Source: an uncultured Spartobacteria bacterium (GTDB lineage: Bacteria; Verrucomicrobiota; Verrucomicrobiia; Chthoniobacterales; UBA6821). From it: a stretch of 63,586 bases of DNA. Numbering within the stretch: the first letter of the stretch is position 1; the number at the start of each line of letters is the position of its first letter. Positions 18,121-27,665 of the stretch are shown here, piece after piece. The position numbers and the translations under genes were made by a program. The stretch spans positions 1-63,586 of the forward strand of contig CAIPWR010000048.1 of NCBI GenBank assembly GCA_903868795.1, read 5' to 3'. The notes under the pieces are model-generated. The model was not told the DNA's origin, searched no databases, and worked only from the letters and a program-made list of their open reading frames with translations.

Positions 18121-20131
18121 GGTCGATATTCGTGATTCCTTCATGAGCACGGAGGGAGTACCAACCAAAGGGCAGGCCAATCTGAATTTCAGAACAGTTC
18201 TCGTGAACAGCACTGACCAGGAACAGACGGGAACTCTCGCCGTTGCTTTTGCCGATCAGAAAGCATTACAACGCTTGACACTTGCTCCCCATGAATCCCG
18301 CGAGGTTTCTATGGGATGGCAGAAGGTTCCAGAACTTGTGGTGAAAAATCCACAGCTCTGGTGGCCGAATGGACATGGCGATCCCTTTCTCTACACGATG
18401 AAGGTCAGCTTCGCTCCCTCATCAGGCACTAGCACGGAAGTGACGAAGAACTTCGGCATTCGCTCCATCGAGAACAAGCCAGAGCTAGGCCAATCGGTCT
18501 ATTGGGTGAATGGTCATAAGATATTCCTCTCGGGCGGCAACTGGGTTCAAGACATTATGCAGCGGCAGACTCCGGTTCGCGAAGAGGCTCAGATACGCAT
18601 GATCCGCCAGGCGGGATTTAATTGGCTCCGCCTCTGGAGCGGAAGCGGTCCGATGGACGAGGCCCTTTTCGATCTCTGCGATCAATATGGCATCATGGCC
18701 TGGGTAGAATCTCCTCTGATCCAGCAGGTTAAAAAACCACAAACCGACCCCGTCTGGTGCAAGGTCACTCTCGATAACTGGGCTGATTATGTGCTGAGGG
18801 TTCGTTCTCATCCGTCTGTCTTTAACTATGTTGGCTGCAACGAAGGGCCCGATATTCCAGGGATGGCGGATGTCACCATGAAATGCGACGACACGCGTGG
18901 CTACAGCGCATCCTCCGAAGATCTGGGGCAACGCGGCTGTCCCTATCGTTGGGAGGATGGCGTGGATGGTTATTACGATTACACCACCACTCATACGCAT
19001 GGTGCTGGGCCGATGGGTCTCTTTGGCGGCTTTGACGACGAATCAGGAGCCCCTTGTATTCCTGTGGCGGAATCTATCAAGGACTTCCTTCCTCAGGATA
19101 AAAGCTCTCCGATTGATAAAGACTATTGCAACTACCTCGACGGGGGAGCCTTTCACCGCGTCTATCAGATGATCACCGAGGGATGTGCGCAGTTTGGCGA
19201 TCTTTCTCAGCCTGATCTGGCTGGCCGTACAGGAGTCGATCACTACGCCTTCAAGGGACAGCTTCTCAATGCCATGGAATACCGTGCTCTTGGCGAGCTC
19301 TGGCAGCGGGAAAAATTTGATAAGAATGGTCGCTTCAGCACGGGCTGGGGACTCTGGACGGTCAATAACACCCATCCGCAGCTCTGCGCCCGGATTTACG
19401 ATTACAGCCTGGAGCCCACCGCAGGGCTGTACTTCATGACTCACGCGAACAAACCATTTTCACTCCAGTTCGATTACCGAGACAACTCCGTTACGGCAGT
19501 GAATAACACATTTGATATTCCCAAGGGGATGACCGTGACTGCGGAAATCCGCAACTTGGATTGGAGTCTGCAATGGTCAAAACGGCATGTGATTGCTCCA
19601 GATATGCCATTTCTTCCAGAAAGTTCACGGATCGGCGTTCTTTATCTACCGAACAAAGACCAGAACAAATTCGATGATGTCCATTTCATTCATCTACAGC
19701 TTGCCAGCGGGAAGGAAATCTTAGACGACACGATCTATTGGCGCTCCAAGGCCGGAATGCTCTACGGCGCAGATGGCGATTTCTCGGCACTCAATAAAAT
19801 GCCGACGACGCAGATCAAGGTGACGACCAGTTCTGAGATGAAGGAGGGAAAACGATTTGTCTCGGTGACGCTGGATAACAGCAGCAAGCAACTCGCCTTC
19901 TTCCTCCGCGTGAAAGTGCTCGATTCTAAAACGAAGGCTCTCGTGCGTCCCTGCCTCACTAGTGACAACTACTTCTCCATCCCTCCAGGAGAGAAAAAAG
20001 TGATCACGATTGAATGTCCTGTTTCCCTATCCGAGCCACCGATCATCGGGGTTGAAGGCTGGAATATCGGATCACTCGAAATAAGCGTCCCCGAGTCCAA
20101 AGAAACCCCAGCGATTACGCCGAAGTCCTAA
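17393..20131 (+). CDS. Secreted GH2 beta-mannosidase/exo-glucosaminidase-like enzyme, tandem copy 2
   Basis: This 912-residue paralogue of the preceding gene has the same domain order: signal peptide ([20 protein letters not shown]), jelly-roll, Ig-like, TIM barrel with YVGCNEGPD and PVAESIKDF, and a C-terminal beta domain ([12 protein letters not shown]). The catalytic region is strongly conserved between copies. The N-terminal third and the pocket around [13 protein letters not shown] (copy 1: VESGLCSQVKMPN) differ, which suggests divergence in substrate choice. A 50-nt stretch is identical in both genes although flanking synonymous sites differ. The stop codon overlaps the 3' end of convergent gatA by 4 nt, which marks the end of the glycan locus. 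Export and GH2 membership are clear; the exact substrate is not. Confidence 0.82.
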   Translation: MKLYATLLFIPLLSAIAASSQGDASTSLVISKNWQVISSTNIPASGEKISTPDYHPTDRWMQAVVPGTVLDSCVKAGLYPEPFQGMNNLIRPDAKGIFHGKIPDASEPGSAFTVPFWYRTTFQVPTDFHGKTIWLKLAGVNWRAGVFLNGKKLGEITGAYQRGIFNITELVQDGENALAVKIDPMLNSGNPPPNFHGCGGDGNIGLTPAAIYQTVGMDFTFIDGIRDRNMGILRDVSLYATGPVDIRDSFMSTEGVPTKGQANLNFRTVLVNSTDQEQTGTLAVAFADQKALQRLTLAPHESREVSMGWQKVPELVVKNPQLWWPNGHGDPFLYTMKVSFAPSSGTSTEVTKNFGIRSIENKPELGQSVYWVNGHKIFLSGGNWVQDIMQRQTPVREEAQIRMIRQAGFNWLRLWSGSGPMDEALFDLCDQYGIMAWVESPLIQQVKKPQTDPVWCKVTLDNWADYVLRVRSHPSVFNYVGCNEGPDIPGMADVTMKCDDTRGYSASSEDLGQRGCPYRWEDGVDGYYDYTTTHTHGAGPMGLFGGFDDESGAPCIPVAESIKDFLPQDKSSPIDKDYCNYLDGGAFHRVYQMITEGCAQFGDLSQPDLAGRTGVDHYAFKGQLLNAMEYRALGELWQREKFDKNGRFSTGWGLWTVNNTHPQLCARIYDYSLEPTAGLYFMTHANKPFSLQFDYRDNSVTAVNNTFDIPKGMTVTAEIRNLDWSLQWSKRHVIAPDMPFLPESSRIGVLYLPNKDQNKFDDVHFIHLQLASGKEILDDTIYWRSKAGMLYGADGDFSALNKMPTTQIKVTTSSEMKEGKRFVSVTLDNSSKQLAFFLRVKVLDSKTKALVRPCLTSDNYFSIPPGEKKVITIECPVSLSEPPIIGVEGWNIGSLEISVPESKETPAITPKS

Positions 20132-21588
20132 CCGAGCACTGGCGGTCTCTGCTTGTGCCATTTCGTGGCCTGCTCGTAGGCGTGGCCGATCCTGAGGAGT
20201 CGGCTCTCACCGAAGGGGCGCCCAAGGAGTTGGAGCCCCACGGGGAGTTCCTCTCCATCGCGGTTTGAGAATCCGCAAGGAAGACTCAGGCCGCAGATGC
20301 CCGCAAGGTTTGTGGCGATCGTGAAGATATCTGCCAGATACATCTTGAGCGGATCGTCGGTCTTCTCTCCGAAGCGGAAAGCGGTCTCCGGGGAGGTCGG
20401 GGAGACAATGGCATCGACCTTGGTGAAGGCCTGGTCGAAGTCGCGACGGATCAGGGTGCGGACTTTCTGGGCACGCAGGTAGTAGGCGTCGTAGTAACCG
20501 CTGCTGAGCACATAGGTTCCTAGAATGATGCGGCGTTTCACCTCGCGGCCGAATCCCTCCGCACGCGTCTTCTCGTAGAGCGAAAGGAGATCCTTTGCCT
20601 CGGGGGAACGCTTTCCATAGCGGACACCGTCGAAGCGGGCGAGGTTGGCCGAGGCCTCCGCGGTCGCGATGATGTAGTAGACCGCCACTGCATACTCCGT
20701 GTGGGGCAGGGAGATTTCGACCGGTTCCGCTCCCAGCGAGACGAGTTGCTTGATCGCGGCATCAACTGAGGAGCGGACACCCGGTTCCATTCCGTCGACG
20801 AAGTATTCCTTGGGAATACCGATGCGAAGCCCCTTCAGGTCACGCCCGATCTCCGCAGTGAAGTCCTCGTCGGGAAGTTCCAGCGAGGTGGAGTCATGGG
20901 CATCCTTCCCCGCCATGGCGTTGAGCAGCAGGCCGCTATCCTCGACGGTCGAGGTGAGTGGGCCGATCTGGTCGAGCGACGAGGCGAAGGCGATCAGACC
21001 GTAGCGGGAGACGCGGCCATAGGTCGGCTTGAGACCGACACAGCCGCAGAGGGAGGCTGGCTGGCGGATCGATCCCCCGGTATCCGAGCCAAGGGTCGCC
21101 AGAGCGGTGCCGGATGCCACCGCTGCAGCGGAGCCGCCGCTCGATCCTCCGGGAATCCGATCAAGAGCCCAGGGATTGCGTGTCGGGAAATAGGCCGAGT
21201 TCTCCGTCGAGGACCCCATGGCGAATTCATCCATGTTCATTCTGCCGAAGGGAATCGCTCCGGCTGCGCGGAGACGCGCCACGGCGGTCGCATCATAGGG
21301 GGCTGTGTAGCCCTCGAGGATCTTGGAGGCCGACTGAAGCGGTTGGCCCGCGACACTGATCGCATCCTTGATCCCGATCGGAATACCGCCAAGCGGTCTG
21401 GAGAGATCGGCAGTGGCAGCCTCCTTCTTGGCCGTTTCAAAATCACGTCCGACGTAGGAGCCGATCTGAGGATCGATTGCCGCGATGTGCTGTTCCAGTC
21501 CCTCGAGCAGCTCAACGGGAGAGATTTCCTTGGAGCGGAGGAGTCGGCGCGTTGCTGCGATGCTCTGATAGGGTGTGAAAGCGGACAT
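20128..21588 (-). CDS. gatA: Asp-tRNA(Asn)/Glu-tRNA(Gln) amidotransferase subunit A
   Basis: This 486-residue amidase subunit of GatCAB transfers glutamine-derived ammonia to mischarged Glu-tRNA(Gln) or Asp-tRNA(Asn). The amidase-signature catalytic triad is intact: Lys74 (GIKDAIS), cis-Ser149 and Ser173 ([22 protein letters not shown]). Length matches the family (about 480-490). It follows gatC after 51 nt on the same strand. gatB is not in the window, so the complex must be completed by a gene elsewhere. Its 3' end overlaps the stop of the convergent GH2 gene by 4 nt, which leaves no room for an intergenic terminator. Confidence 0.96.
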   Translation of the reverse strand: MSAFTPYQSIAATRRLLRSKEISPVELLEGLEQHIAAIDPQIGSYVGRDFETAKKEAATADLSRPLGGIPIGIKDAISVAGQPLQSASKILEGYTAPYDATAVARLRAAGAIPFGRMNMDEFAMGSSTENSAYFPTRNPWALDRIPGGSSGGSAAAVASGTALATLGSDTGGSIRQPASLCGCVGLKPTYGRVSRYGLIAFASSLDQIGPLTSTVEDSGLLLNAMAGKDAHDSTSLELPDEDFTAEIGRDLKGLRIGIPKEYFVDGMEPGVRSSVDAAIKQLVSLGAEPVEISLPHTEYAVAVYYIIATAEASANLARFDGVRYGKRSPEAKDLLSLYEKTRAEGFGREVKRRIILGTYVLSSGYYDAYYLRAQKVRTLIRRDFDQAFTKVDAIVSPTSPETAFRFGEKTDDPLKMYLADIFTIATNLAGICGLSLPCGFSNRDGEELPVGLQLLGRPFGESRLLRIGHAYEQATKWHKQRPPVLG

Positions 21589-21639
21589 GGTATCTTGGAA
21601 AATCGGGAATAGGTGATCGGAAATAGGGTCTAAAAAACC

Positions 21640-21939
21640 TTAGTCTAGGACTTTGGGGACAACGAAAAGCCCGTTGGCGTTGTGCGGGGCGTTTTCCAGA
21701 ATGGTCTTTTTGGGGAGACTCTCGGTGACTGCATCCTCACGGATTACGTCGAAAACCGTGATCGCATGAGCCGTTGGTTCGATGCCCGTGATATCGAGTT
21801 TGTTCATCTGCTCGACATGATCGAGAATGCGACCGATCTGAGGACCGAAGATCTCGATCTCCTCGGGAGTAACCTCCAGACGTGCAAGACGGGCCAAATA
21901 GGGGACGTCGATTGTGTGATGGGGTGAGTCTGTGGACAT
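21640..21939 (-). CDS. gatC: Asp-tRNA(Asn)/Glu-tRNA(Gln) amidotransferase subunit C
   Basis: This small GatCAB subunit wraps around the GatA-GatB interface. From the chosen ATG at 21939 it is 99 residues, the normal size. It has the characteristic N-terminal segment VPYLARLARLEVTPEEIEIF and a C-terminal NANGLFVVPKVLD. The frame remains open for ten more codons to 21969, but that extension does not match the family. It is the first gene of a gatC-gatA pair read leftward. Confidence 0.93.
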   Translation of the reverse strand: MSTDSPHHTIDVPYLARLARLEVTPEEIEIFGPQIGRILDHVEQMNKLDITGIEPTAHAITVFDVIREDAVTESLPKKTILENAPHNANGLFVVPKVLD

Positions 21940-22024
21940 TTGATTAAAAAATTTGGAAAGTTCAGACATTAATTTGGGAATGAAGAAGGTTCAAGGGATT
22001 AGGGAAACGCAGATCGGCGCTACC

Positions 22025-23149
22025 CTAGCCCTTAATCTCTTCGTAACGATCCCTCAGAAAAGGATCGGTCATTCCAGCCACATAATCGGCAACAATCCTG
22101 GGAAGACCATCATGCTCTCTCCTGCTCAGGGTGCGTTCGCCGAGCTTTTCAGGATGGTTGATAAGATGTGCAAAGACAGCCTGCATCTGACGGCAGGCAT
22201 TCTCGTTGGCGCCATGCACTTCCGGGTGACGATAGAATCTCTCGTAGAGATGACGGCGTAGGGCGGCATTACGGGATTTAAGTTCCGTTGAATAGCCGAT
22301 CAGTCGGGTGGGATGATTACGAACATCGCTGACATTACGAACACCCGCGCTGGCGATCGCTGCCCGGCTTGTGGAGACGAGATCCTCCACCTCTCTGTTA
22401 ATCAGGCATCGGAGAACGAATTTCCGATAGGTACGTGAACTTGCAGTGGATAGGGAGCCTGAAGATTCGGCATGAGCCTTTGCATCGGCTTCGCGCCAGA
22501 GATCCAGGCTCATGAGTTCTTTCTGTGAAAGAAGACCCGATCCGAGGCCATCCTCGAGATCGTGGCTGTAGTAGGCGATCTCGTCGGCGATGTTGGCCAC
22601 TTGGGCTTCCAGCGATGGACTGGGATAAGTTGTTCCATCAGGACGTACGAGTTCGCGGTGGTGCTTTTTTAATCCTTCGAGAACTTCGTGGGAGAGGTTA
22701 AGGCCGGGGTGTTGAGGGTAGCTTTCCTCGAGTGTCTCGACGACACGGAGGCTCTGCGCGTTGTGGTCGAACCCATTGTCATCCTTCATCAGGAGATCGA
22801 GTGTCTCCTCGCCGGCGTGTCCAAAGGGAGGGTGACCCAGGTCGTGGGCAAGGGCGATCGCCTCTGCGAGATCCTCGTTCAGACCGAGTGCTCTAGCCAC
22901 TGTACGACTCACCGAGGCGACCTCGATGGTGTGGGTCAGTCGGGTCCGGTAGTGGTCTCCCTTGCCGTTAAGAAATACCTGGGTTTTTCCATCAAGTCTC
23001 CGGAAGGAGGTTCCGTGGACGATGCGATCCCGGTCTCGCTGGTAGCAGGACCTGAAGGGATGCTCTGCCTCGGGAAGCATGCGTCCTGCGCTCTCGGAAG
23101 CCCTCTGGGCGTAGGGTGCAAGAAGCGCTTCGCGGGGGTCAGAGGACAT
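22025..23149 (-). CDS. dgt: dGTP triphosphohydrolase-like HD-domain protein
   Basis: This 374-residue cytoplasmic HD-superfamily metal-dependent phosphohydrolase probably cleaves dGTP or other dNTPs to nucleoside and triphosphate. It shows the family start (HPFRSCYQRDRDRIVHGTSFRRLDGKTQVF), the first metal His in RLTHTIEV and the HD pair in AHDLGHPPFGHAGEE. The length fits the type-2 dGTPases of non-enteric bacteria. It lies between gatC and ychF on the same strand with gaps of 85 and 122 nt, so it is probably a separate transcript. The exact nucleotide specificity is not predictable. Confidence 0.88.
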   Translation of the reverse strand: MSSDPREALLAPYAQRASESAGRMLPEAEHPFRSCYQRDRDRIVHGTSFRRLDGKTQVFLNGKGDHYRTRLTHTIEVASVSRTVARALGLNEDLAEAIALAHDLGHPPFGHAGEETLDLLMKDDNGFDHNAQSLRVVETLEESYPQHPGLNLSHEVLEGLKKHHRELVRPDGTTYPSPSLEAQVANIADEIAYYSHDLEDGLGSGLLSQKELMSLDLWREADAKAHAESSGSLSTASSRTYRKFVLRCLINREVEDLVSTSRAAIASAGVRNVSDVRNHPTRLIGYSTELKSRNAALRRHLYERFYRHPEVHGANENACRQMQAVFAHLINHPEKLGERTLSRREHDGLPRIVADYVAGMTDPFLRDRYEEIKG

Positions 23150-23176
23150 GGGGAAAGTGAAAAGTTAGAAGGTTCG

Positions 23177-23255
23177 AAAGTTAAAATGATGACGGAGTGG
23201 AAGGCTCTGATTGCAGCGGTTCCTGACCTTTTAACGATTCAACGCTTTTAACTTT
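23177..23255. repeat. A/T-rich inverted repeat in the dgt-ychF gap
   Basis: AAAGTTAAAA at 23177-23186 is the exact reverse complement of TTTTAACTTT at 23246-23255. Both lie in the 122-nt gap between dgt and ychF, which is rich in GTTA/TAAC words. It may be a weak stem-loop downstream of ychF or a dispersed intergenic repeat. No function is assigned. Confidence 0.4.
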
Positions 23256-23271
23256 TTAACCTGATCCCACC

Positions 23272-24390
23272 CTAAACGTTGAAGCGGAATTCCATCACAT
23301 CCCCGTCCTTCACTTCGTACTCCTTGCCCTCGATACGGAGCTTGCCAGCCTCACGGCATTTGGCAGCTGAACCCAGAGAATCAAGATCGGCGAAAGCCAT
23401 GGTCTCGGCAGCGATGAAGCCACGCTCGAAGTCGCTGTGGATGACGCCTGCTGCAGCAGGAGCCTTGTCTCCAGCGCGAATAGTCCATGCGCGTGTTTCT
23501 TTTGGCCCGTAGGTGAAGTAGGTGCGTAGTCCCAGCAGGGCATAGGCTCCGCGGATGAGCTTGCCGACTCCGCTATCCGAGACGCCTAGACCCTCGAGGT
23601 ACTCCTTAGCCTCTTCGGGCGGGAGTTCGGAGAGTTCGCTCTCAATCTGGGCGCTGACGACGACTGTGCCGGTACCGTGATGGGTGGAGGCATAGTCAAC
23701 GACGGCCTTCACATGCGGATTGGTGGAGTAGTCACCCTGCTCAAGTGGTGCGAGATCTTCCTCGCGGACATTGGTGGCAAAGAGCACGGGTTTCGCGCTC
23801 AGGAGGAAGAATCCCGCCATCAGCTTCTTCTCGTCATCAGTTAGTGTGGCTGTTGTGGCAGGTTTACCTTCGTTGAGATGAGGGAGCAGCTTTTCACCGA
23901 GTTCGATTTCGGCTTTGGCGACTTTGTCGCCCGTGCGAGCAGCCTTGGTCTGACGCTCGATCCGTTTCTGGACGGTAGCCATATCCGCGAGGACGAGCTC
24001 CGTCGTGATGATTTCGATATCGCGGACTGGATCGATCGAACCGGCCACGTGGTGGATGTCCTCGTTTTCAAAGCAACGGACCACCTGCACGATGGCATCG
24101 ACTTCGCGGATGTGTGCGAGGAACTTGTTTCCAAGTCCTTCACCTTCGCTGGCGCCCTTCACGAGTCCCGCAATATCGACCACCTCGATGGCTGCGGGGA
24201 TGACCTTCTCGGATCCTGCGAGGGTCCTCAGTCGCTCGAGGCGAACGTCAGGGACATTCACCACGCCGACATTCGGCTCGATAGTGCAGAAGGGGAAGTT
24301 TGCCGCCTCGGCCTTGCGGCTCCGGGTGAGGGCGTTGAAGAGAGTTGATTTTCCCACGTTGGGGAGTCCGACGATTCCTGTTCTTAACAT
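23272..24390 (-). CDS. ychF: Ribosome-binding ATPase YchF (Obg/OLA1 family)
   Basis: This 372-residue P-loop NTPase binds the ribosome and has been linked to translation and oxidative-stress control. Walker A is GLPNVGKST (8-16). Switch and G3 sequences follow ([23 protein letters not shown]). The nucleotide-specificity element reads NVRE rather than NKxD, the known YchF/OLA1 change that favours ATP over GTP. The C-terminal TGS domain covers about 285-370 ([17 protein letters not shown]...). Length and motifs are standard. It diverges from the Nif3-like gene across a 68-nt gap that must hold both promoters. Confidence 0.97.
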   Translation of the reverse strand: MLRTGIVGLPNVGKSTLFNALTRSRKAEAANFPFCTIEPNVGVVNVPDVRLERLRTLAGSEKVIPAAIEVVDIAGLVKGASEGEGLGNKFLAHIREVDAIVQVVRCFENEDIHHVAGSIDPVRDIEIITTELVLADMATVQKRIERQTKAARTGDKVAKAEIELGEKLLPHLNEGKPATTATLTDDEKKLMAGFFLLSAKPVLFATNVREEDLAPLEQGDYSTNPHVKAVVDYASTHHGTGTVVVSAQIESELSELPPEEAKEYLEGLGVSDSGVGKLIRGAYALLGLRTYFTYGPKETRAWTIRAGDKAPAAAGVIHSDFERGFIAAETMAFADLDSLGSAAKCREAGKLRIEGKEYEVKDGDVMEFRFNV

Positions 24391-24458
24391 CTATCCTTGC
24401 TACATGAGGCCGGGCCGGGGAAAAACTTCTTTCACACATCGAGGCAAAAAACTTTTTT

Positions 24459-25229
24459 ATGAAAAAACCCCTTCAATCTCTTTCTTCGCTGGTTTCGTCG
24501 ATGGAAAGCCTCCTTCGGACAGGCGAGATCAGTGATTATCCAGGGGCAGTGAATGGTCTCCAGATCGCCAATTCGGGAAGGGTCAGTCGGATCGTTGCGG
24601 CGGTGGATGCGTGCGAGGAGGTCATCCGTGAGTCAGCGAAAATCCCTGGCACACTGCTGATTGTTCATCACGGGCTCTTCTGGAGCGGGGTGCAGACCGT
24701 GACAGGAGCCCACTACCGCAAGCTCAAGGCCGCCTTGGATGGTGACCTTGCTCTCTATAGCTCGCATCTCCCCCTGGATCTCCATCCGAAGATCGGAAAC
24801 AATGCCCTGCTGGCCAAAGCTCTCGGCCTAACCGGAATCAAGCCGGCGCTGGTGATGAAGGGCCAGAGCGTGGGTGTCATCGGACAGGTGAAAGCGATCA
24901 AACGTGAGAACTTTGAGAAACTCCTATCTGGCGCTGTTGGTGGCGATGTTCACTTGGCACCAGGTGGCCCAGAGGTCATCAAGTCTGTGCTGGTGGTCAC
25001 CGGTGGAGCAGGAAGTGAAGTGGTGCGTGCCGCCTCACTGGGCGTGGATGCCTTTGTGACCGGTGAGGGGCCTCATTGGAGCTACACCGCGGCTGAGGAA
25101 TTGGGAGTGAATCTCTATTATGCCGGGCACTACGCCACCGAGACCTTCGGAGTGAAAGCCCTCGCTTCAATGATCGCCTCCAAAGCTGGTCTTCCCTGGA
25201 GCTTTCTTGATCATCCCACGGGGTTGTAA
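24459..25229 (+). CDS. Nif3/YbgI-like dinuclear-metal hexameric protein
   Basis: This 256-residue member of the NIF3 family (annotated as GTP cyclohydrolase I type 2 in some databases, function uncertain) forms toroidal hexamers with a two-metal centre. Visible family motifs are NGLQIAN near the N-terminus, [10 protein letters not shown] (metal-binding His-His), [20 protein letters not shown] (His and Asp) and a C-terminal [13 protein letters not shown] (His/Glu). The protein is of normal short-form length. The glycosylase gene follows after 4 nt if its GTG start is used, so the two are probably co-transcribed. Confidence 0.9.
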   Translation: MKKPLQSLSSLVSSMESLLRTGEISDYPGAVNGLQIANSGRVSRIVAAVDACEEVIRESAKIPGTLLIVHHGLFWSGVQTVTGAHYRKLKAALDGDLALYSSHLPLDLHPKIGNNALLAKALGLTGIKPALVMKGQSVGVIGQVKAIKRENFEKLLSGAVGGDVHLAPGGPEVIKSVLVVTGGAGSEVVRAASLGVDAFVTGEGPHWSYTAAEELGVNLYYAGHYATETFGVKALASMIASKAGLPWSFLDHPTGL

Positions 25230-25233
25230 GTCG

Positions 25234-25809
25234 GTGAGAGGGAATGCTCCGATTGGAATCGCGTTCTTTCAGCGCCACCCTCTGATCTGTGCCCGTGAGT
25301 TGATCGGGTGCACGTTTGGTTTCGGTGATACGGCTGGCATGATCGTGGAAACGGAGGCCTATATGGCAGTGGATGATCGAGCCTGTCATACATGGAAGAG
25401 AGCCGGTGCACGGGAGTTCGTCTCCTCTCATGCCCCTGGAACTGCGTATGTCTATCTGAACTACGGCATGCATTGGCTCTTTAACTTTTTGGTCACGGGT
25501 GGAGAGTGTGAGGGGTTTGTCCTGGTTCGTGCCTTGGAACCACTGGAGGGCATTCCACTGATGAGGAGACGCAGGGGAAGGGAACGCCTTCAGGAACTCT
25601 GCAATGGTCCTGCCAAGCTGACTCAGGCGCTCGGCATTGACGGGAATCATCATGGATGCGATCCGTTGACTGGAGAGGGGTGGATACTAAGTAAAACTCC
25701 GCGTCATCAAGAGGTGATTGTCTCCAAGCGCATCGGAATCACTCAGGATGCCGAATATCCTTGGCGCTTTCTAAGCAAGGGATGTCCGTTTGTAAGCTTT
25801 CTTGCCTGA
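25234..25809 (+). CDS. 3-methyladenine DNA glycosylase, AAG/MPG family
   Basis: This 191-residue base-excision repair enzyme removes alkylated purines from DNA. It has the family active-site region VETEAYMAVDDRACHTW (catalytic Glu), a conserved GTAYVYLNYGMHWLFNF segment, and the late motif CNGPAKLTQALGI. I chose GTG at 25234, just after the Nif3 stop. A TTG at 25207 inside the preceding gene would add nine residues without family similarity. No clear Shine-Dalgarno supports either. A rho-independent-type hairpin follows 24 nt after the stop. Confidence 0.9.
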   Translation: MRGNAPIGIAFFQRHPLICARELIGCTFGFGDTAGMIVETEAYMAVDDRACHTWKRAGAREFVSSHAPGTAYVYLNYGMHWLFNFLVTGGECEGFVLVRALEPLEGIPLMRRRRGRERLQELCNGPAKLTQALGIDGNHHGCDPLTGEGWILSKTPRHQEVIVSKRIGITQDAEYPWRFLSKGCPFVSFLA

Positions 25810-25833
25810 TTGATCTCATCTCTTGGGCAAAAG

Positions 25834-25865
25834 AAAAGCCGGTCCGACTGATCGGCCCGGCTTTT
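25834..25865. terminator. Bidirectional intrinsic terminator
   Basis: The arms AAAAGCCGG and CCGGCTTTT enclose a 14-nt loop that contains a second weak pairing (CCGA/TCGG). A-tracts on one side and T-tracts on the other let it work in both directions. It sits between the convergent glycosylase and small-lipoprotein genes. Confidence 0.8.
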
Positions 25866-25901
25866 CAGGAATGACGGGGAAGGACCCCCGCGGGAGTTTA
25901 G

Positions 25902-26024
25902 TTACTTGCTCTTGCCGGAGGATGACGGGCAGGACTGCTGGCAGCACTGCTTGTGACAGCAGGCCCCCAGGCTCAGGCTAGCCGCCGCGAGGGCGATGAT
26001 TGCCGCGATTTTGGTAATGGTCAT
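25902..26024 (-). CDS. Tiny Cys-rich lipoprotein (40 aa)
   Basis: This 40-residue protein consists of a lipoprotein signal (MTITKIAAIIALAAASLSLGAC, lipobox LGAC) and a mature peptide of about 19 residues containing five cysteines, including the acylated one (CCHKQCCQQSC), plus a His and a Ser/Lys tail. A strong ribosome-binding site (AAAGGAGG, 26037-26044) supports this start. The frame continues upstream to 26171, but that extension looks non-coding. Cys/His spacing suggests metal binding or redox activity at the membrane, but I recognise no family. It is flanked by a terminator and by the divergent rpoN gene, so it is its own transcription unit. Confidence 0.72.
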   Translation of the reverse strand: MTITKIAAIIALAAASLSLGACCHKQCCQQSCPSSSGKSK

Positions 26025-26036
26025 AATGAATTTCGC

Positions 26037-26044
26037 CTCCTTTG
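26037..26044 (-). promoter_or_regulatory. Ribosome-binding site of the 40-aa lipoprotein
   Basis: AAAGGAGG on the minus strand lies 12 nt before ATG 26024. It is one of the few textbook Shine-Dalgarno sequences in the window and decides the start of this small gene. Confidence 0.75.
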
Positions 26045-26150
26045 TAAGCTGGTTGCCTTTATAAGAATCTAGTTCATCTCTTTGCTCTGTCCAGTTTTGG
26101 GTATTCTTTTTCTGCGTTGTGAAGAAGAAAAAATTGAATATTTCATAAAG

Positions 26151-26166
26151 TGGCCCAAAAGTTGCT
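26151..26166 (+). promoter_or_regulatory. Candidate sigma-54 (-24/-12) promoter of rpoN
   Basis: TGGCCCAAAAGTTGCT matches the sigma-54 consensus TGGCAC-N5-TTGCW. The invariant GG and GC doublets have the required 10-nt separation. The predicted start (about 26176) is 24 nt before the rpoN ATG. It suggests that rpoN is transcribed by its own sigma factor. This is seen directly as a motif match; use in the cell is inferred. Confidence 0.6.
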
Positions 26167-26199
26167 TGCATTGGATGGTGTCTGTTCCATCAATAGGTC

Positions 26200-27624
26200 A
26201 TGGCAGGAATGGAACTTATCGCGGGGGTTGCCCAACAACAGTCACTCTCTCCGCAAATGCAGCAGAGCCTGCAACTCCTGCAGACTCCAGTAGCCGAGCT
26301 TCGACAGATGGTAGCCGCCGAACTGGCTGCTAATCCTGTCCTGGAGGAAGAGGATCTTCTTGGAGGAATTACTGATGCCGGAGAGGATCCTCACTTAAAT
26401 GAGGAGACTGATCGTAGGGGAAGTGATAACGAATTTTCTCTTCAGGACGAGTGGCGTGATTACCTGCCCCAGGCTTCGGCTCGTCCTACCTATTCCGCGG
26501 ATGATGAAGAGCGCCGGAGGTTTCTTTTTGAATCGCAGGTCTCAAGGCCGACACTGAGGAACCTGGTGATAGATCAGGCTGCTGGTTTTCCTCCCGAGGA
26601 GATACGGCTAGTCGAACTCATTGCAGGCAGCCTGGATGAGGATGGCTACCTGAGAATTAGCCTCTCGGATCTGGCCTCGGCGGCCGGAGTTTCCGAGTCC
26701 GTGATGGAGACTGTTTTGCGAAAGGTCCGTGAATTCGAACCCGCGGGAGTTGCGGCCACGGACCTCGCTGATTGCCTGCTTCTCCAGCTTTCAAGACGTG
26801 GGGAGGGGAATGGAATTTCCGCACGTATTCTCAGTCACTATCTCCCTCAGTTGGCCCGTCACCGCTATGAGGAGATCGCGCGTGATCTCCGTGTCCCGGT
26901 GGCAGATGTCACGACTGCTGCACGCCACATCTCCATGCTGGAGCCAAAACCCGGGCGCCCCTTTGCCACGGCTGAAGAGCAGGGGGTCATCCCTGATCTC
27001 ATCGTCATTCCCGAGAGTGATGGAGATAGTGATGAAGGGGGCTTTATCGTTCGTCTCAATGAGGATGAACTCCCGCGTCTGCGGATCAGCAATGATTACA
27101 AGGAGTTGCTTGCGGAACGCGGGCAGAACGAAGAACTCCTTCTCTACCTGCGTGAGAAGATCAAGGGAGCGCGTTTTTTTCTCCGCAGTCTCCAGCAACG
27201 CCAGCAGACGCTTCTGGCCATTGGCAACCAGATCGTTTCCCGGCAGGAGGAGTTTTTCCACAGGGGAGCATCGGCCCTTAAGCCACTGATTATGGCTCAG
27301 ATCGCTGATGCTGTCGGCCTGCATGTCACCACGGTCAGTCGCGCCGTTTCAGGCAAATACATGGACACTCCGCAGGGCCTCTTTGAGATGCGATATTTCT
27401 TTACGCCCGGATTCCAGAATTCCGATGGCAGTTCCGTCAGCAATGAAATGGTCAAGGGAGCGATCCGGGAGATGGTCGACAAGGAATCCCCCCGCTCTCC
27501 CCTAAGTGATCAGGAAATCGTTACGGAGTTGGAAGAGAGGGGGCTGAAGATCGCCCGCAGAACCATTGCAAAATATCGCGAGCAACTCGGTATCTTGCCG
27601 AGTCATCTGAGAAAAGTGAGCTGA
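26200..27624 (+). CDS. rpoN: RNA polymerase sigma-54 factor
   Basis: This 474-residue sigma factor for enhancer-dependent promoters has an N-terminal Q-rich activator-interacting region (QQQSLSPQMQQSLQLLQTPVAELRQ), an acidic region II (about 50-100), the core-binding domain, a helix-turn-helix (IADAVGLHVTTVSRAVSGKYMDTPQG) and an intact C-terminal RpoN box (ARRTIAKYRE) that reads the -24 element. Length matches the family. ATG 26200 is used; a Met three codons later is possible. A sigma-54-type promoter directly upstream suggests autoregulation. No enhancer-binding activator gene is in the window. rpoN converges with the glucokinase gene, with a 41-nt gap. Confidence 0.96.
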   Translation: MAGMELIAGVAQQQSLSPQMQQSLQLLQTPVAELRQMVAAELAANPVLEEEDLLGGITDAGEDPHLNEETDRRGSDNEFSLQDEWRDYLPQASARPTYSADDEERRRFLFESQVSRPTLRNLVIDQAAGFPPEEIRLVELIAGSLDEDGYLRISLSDLASAAGVSESVMETVLRKVREFEPAGVAATDLADCLLLQLSRRGEGNGISARILSHYLPQLARHRYEEIARDLRVPVADVTTAARHISMLEPKPGRPFATAEEQGVIPDLIVIPESDGDSDEGGFIVRLNEDELPRLRISNDYKELLAERGQNEELLLYLREKIKGARFFLRSLQQRQQTLLAIGNQIVSRQEEFFHRGASALKPLIMAQIADAVGLHVTTVSRAVSGKYMDTPQGLFEMRYFFTPGFQNSDGSSVSNEMVKGAIREMVDKESPRSPLSDQEIVTELEERGLKIARRTIAKYREQLGILPSHLRKVS

Positions 27625-27665
27625 TCGTTCTGGCGACCAGCGCAGAATGAACTGCTGCTTCAGAC

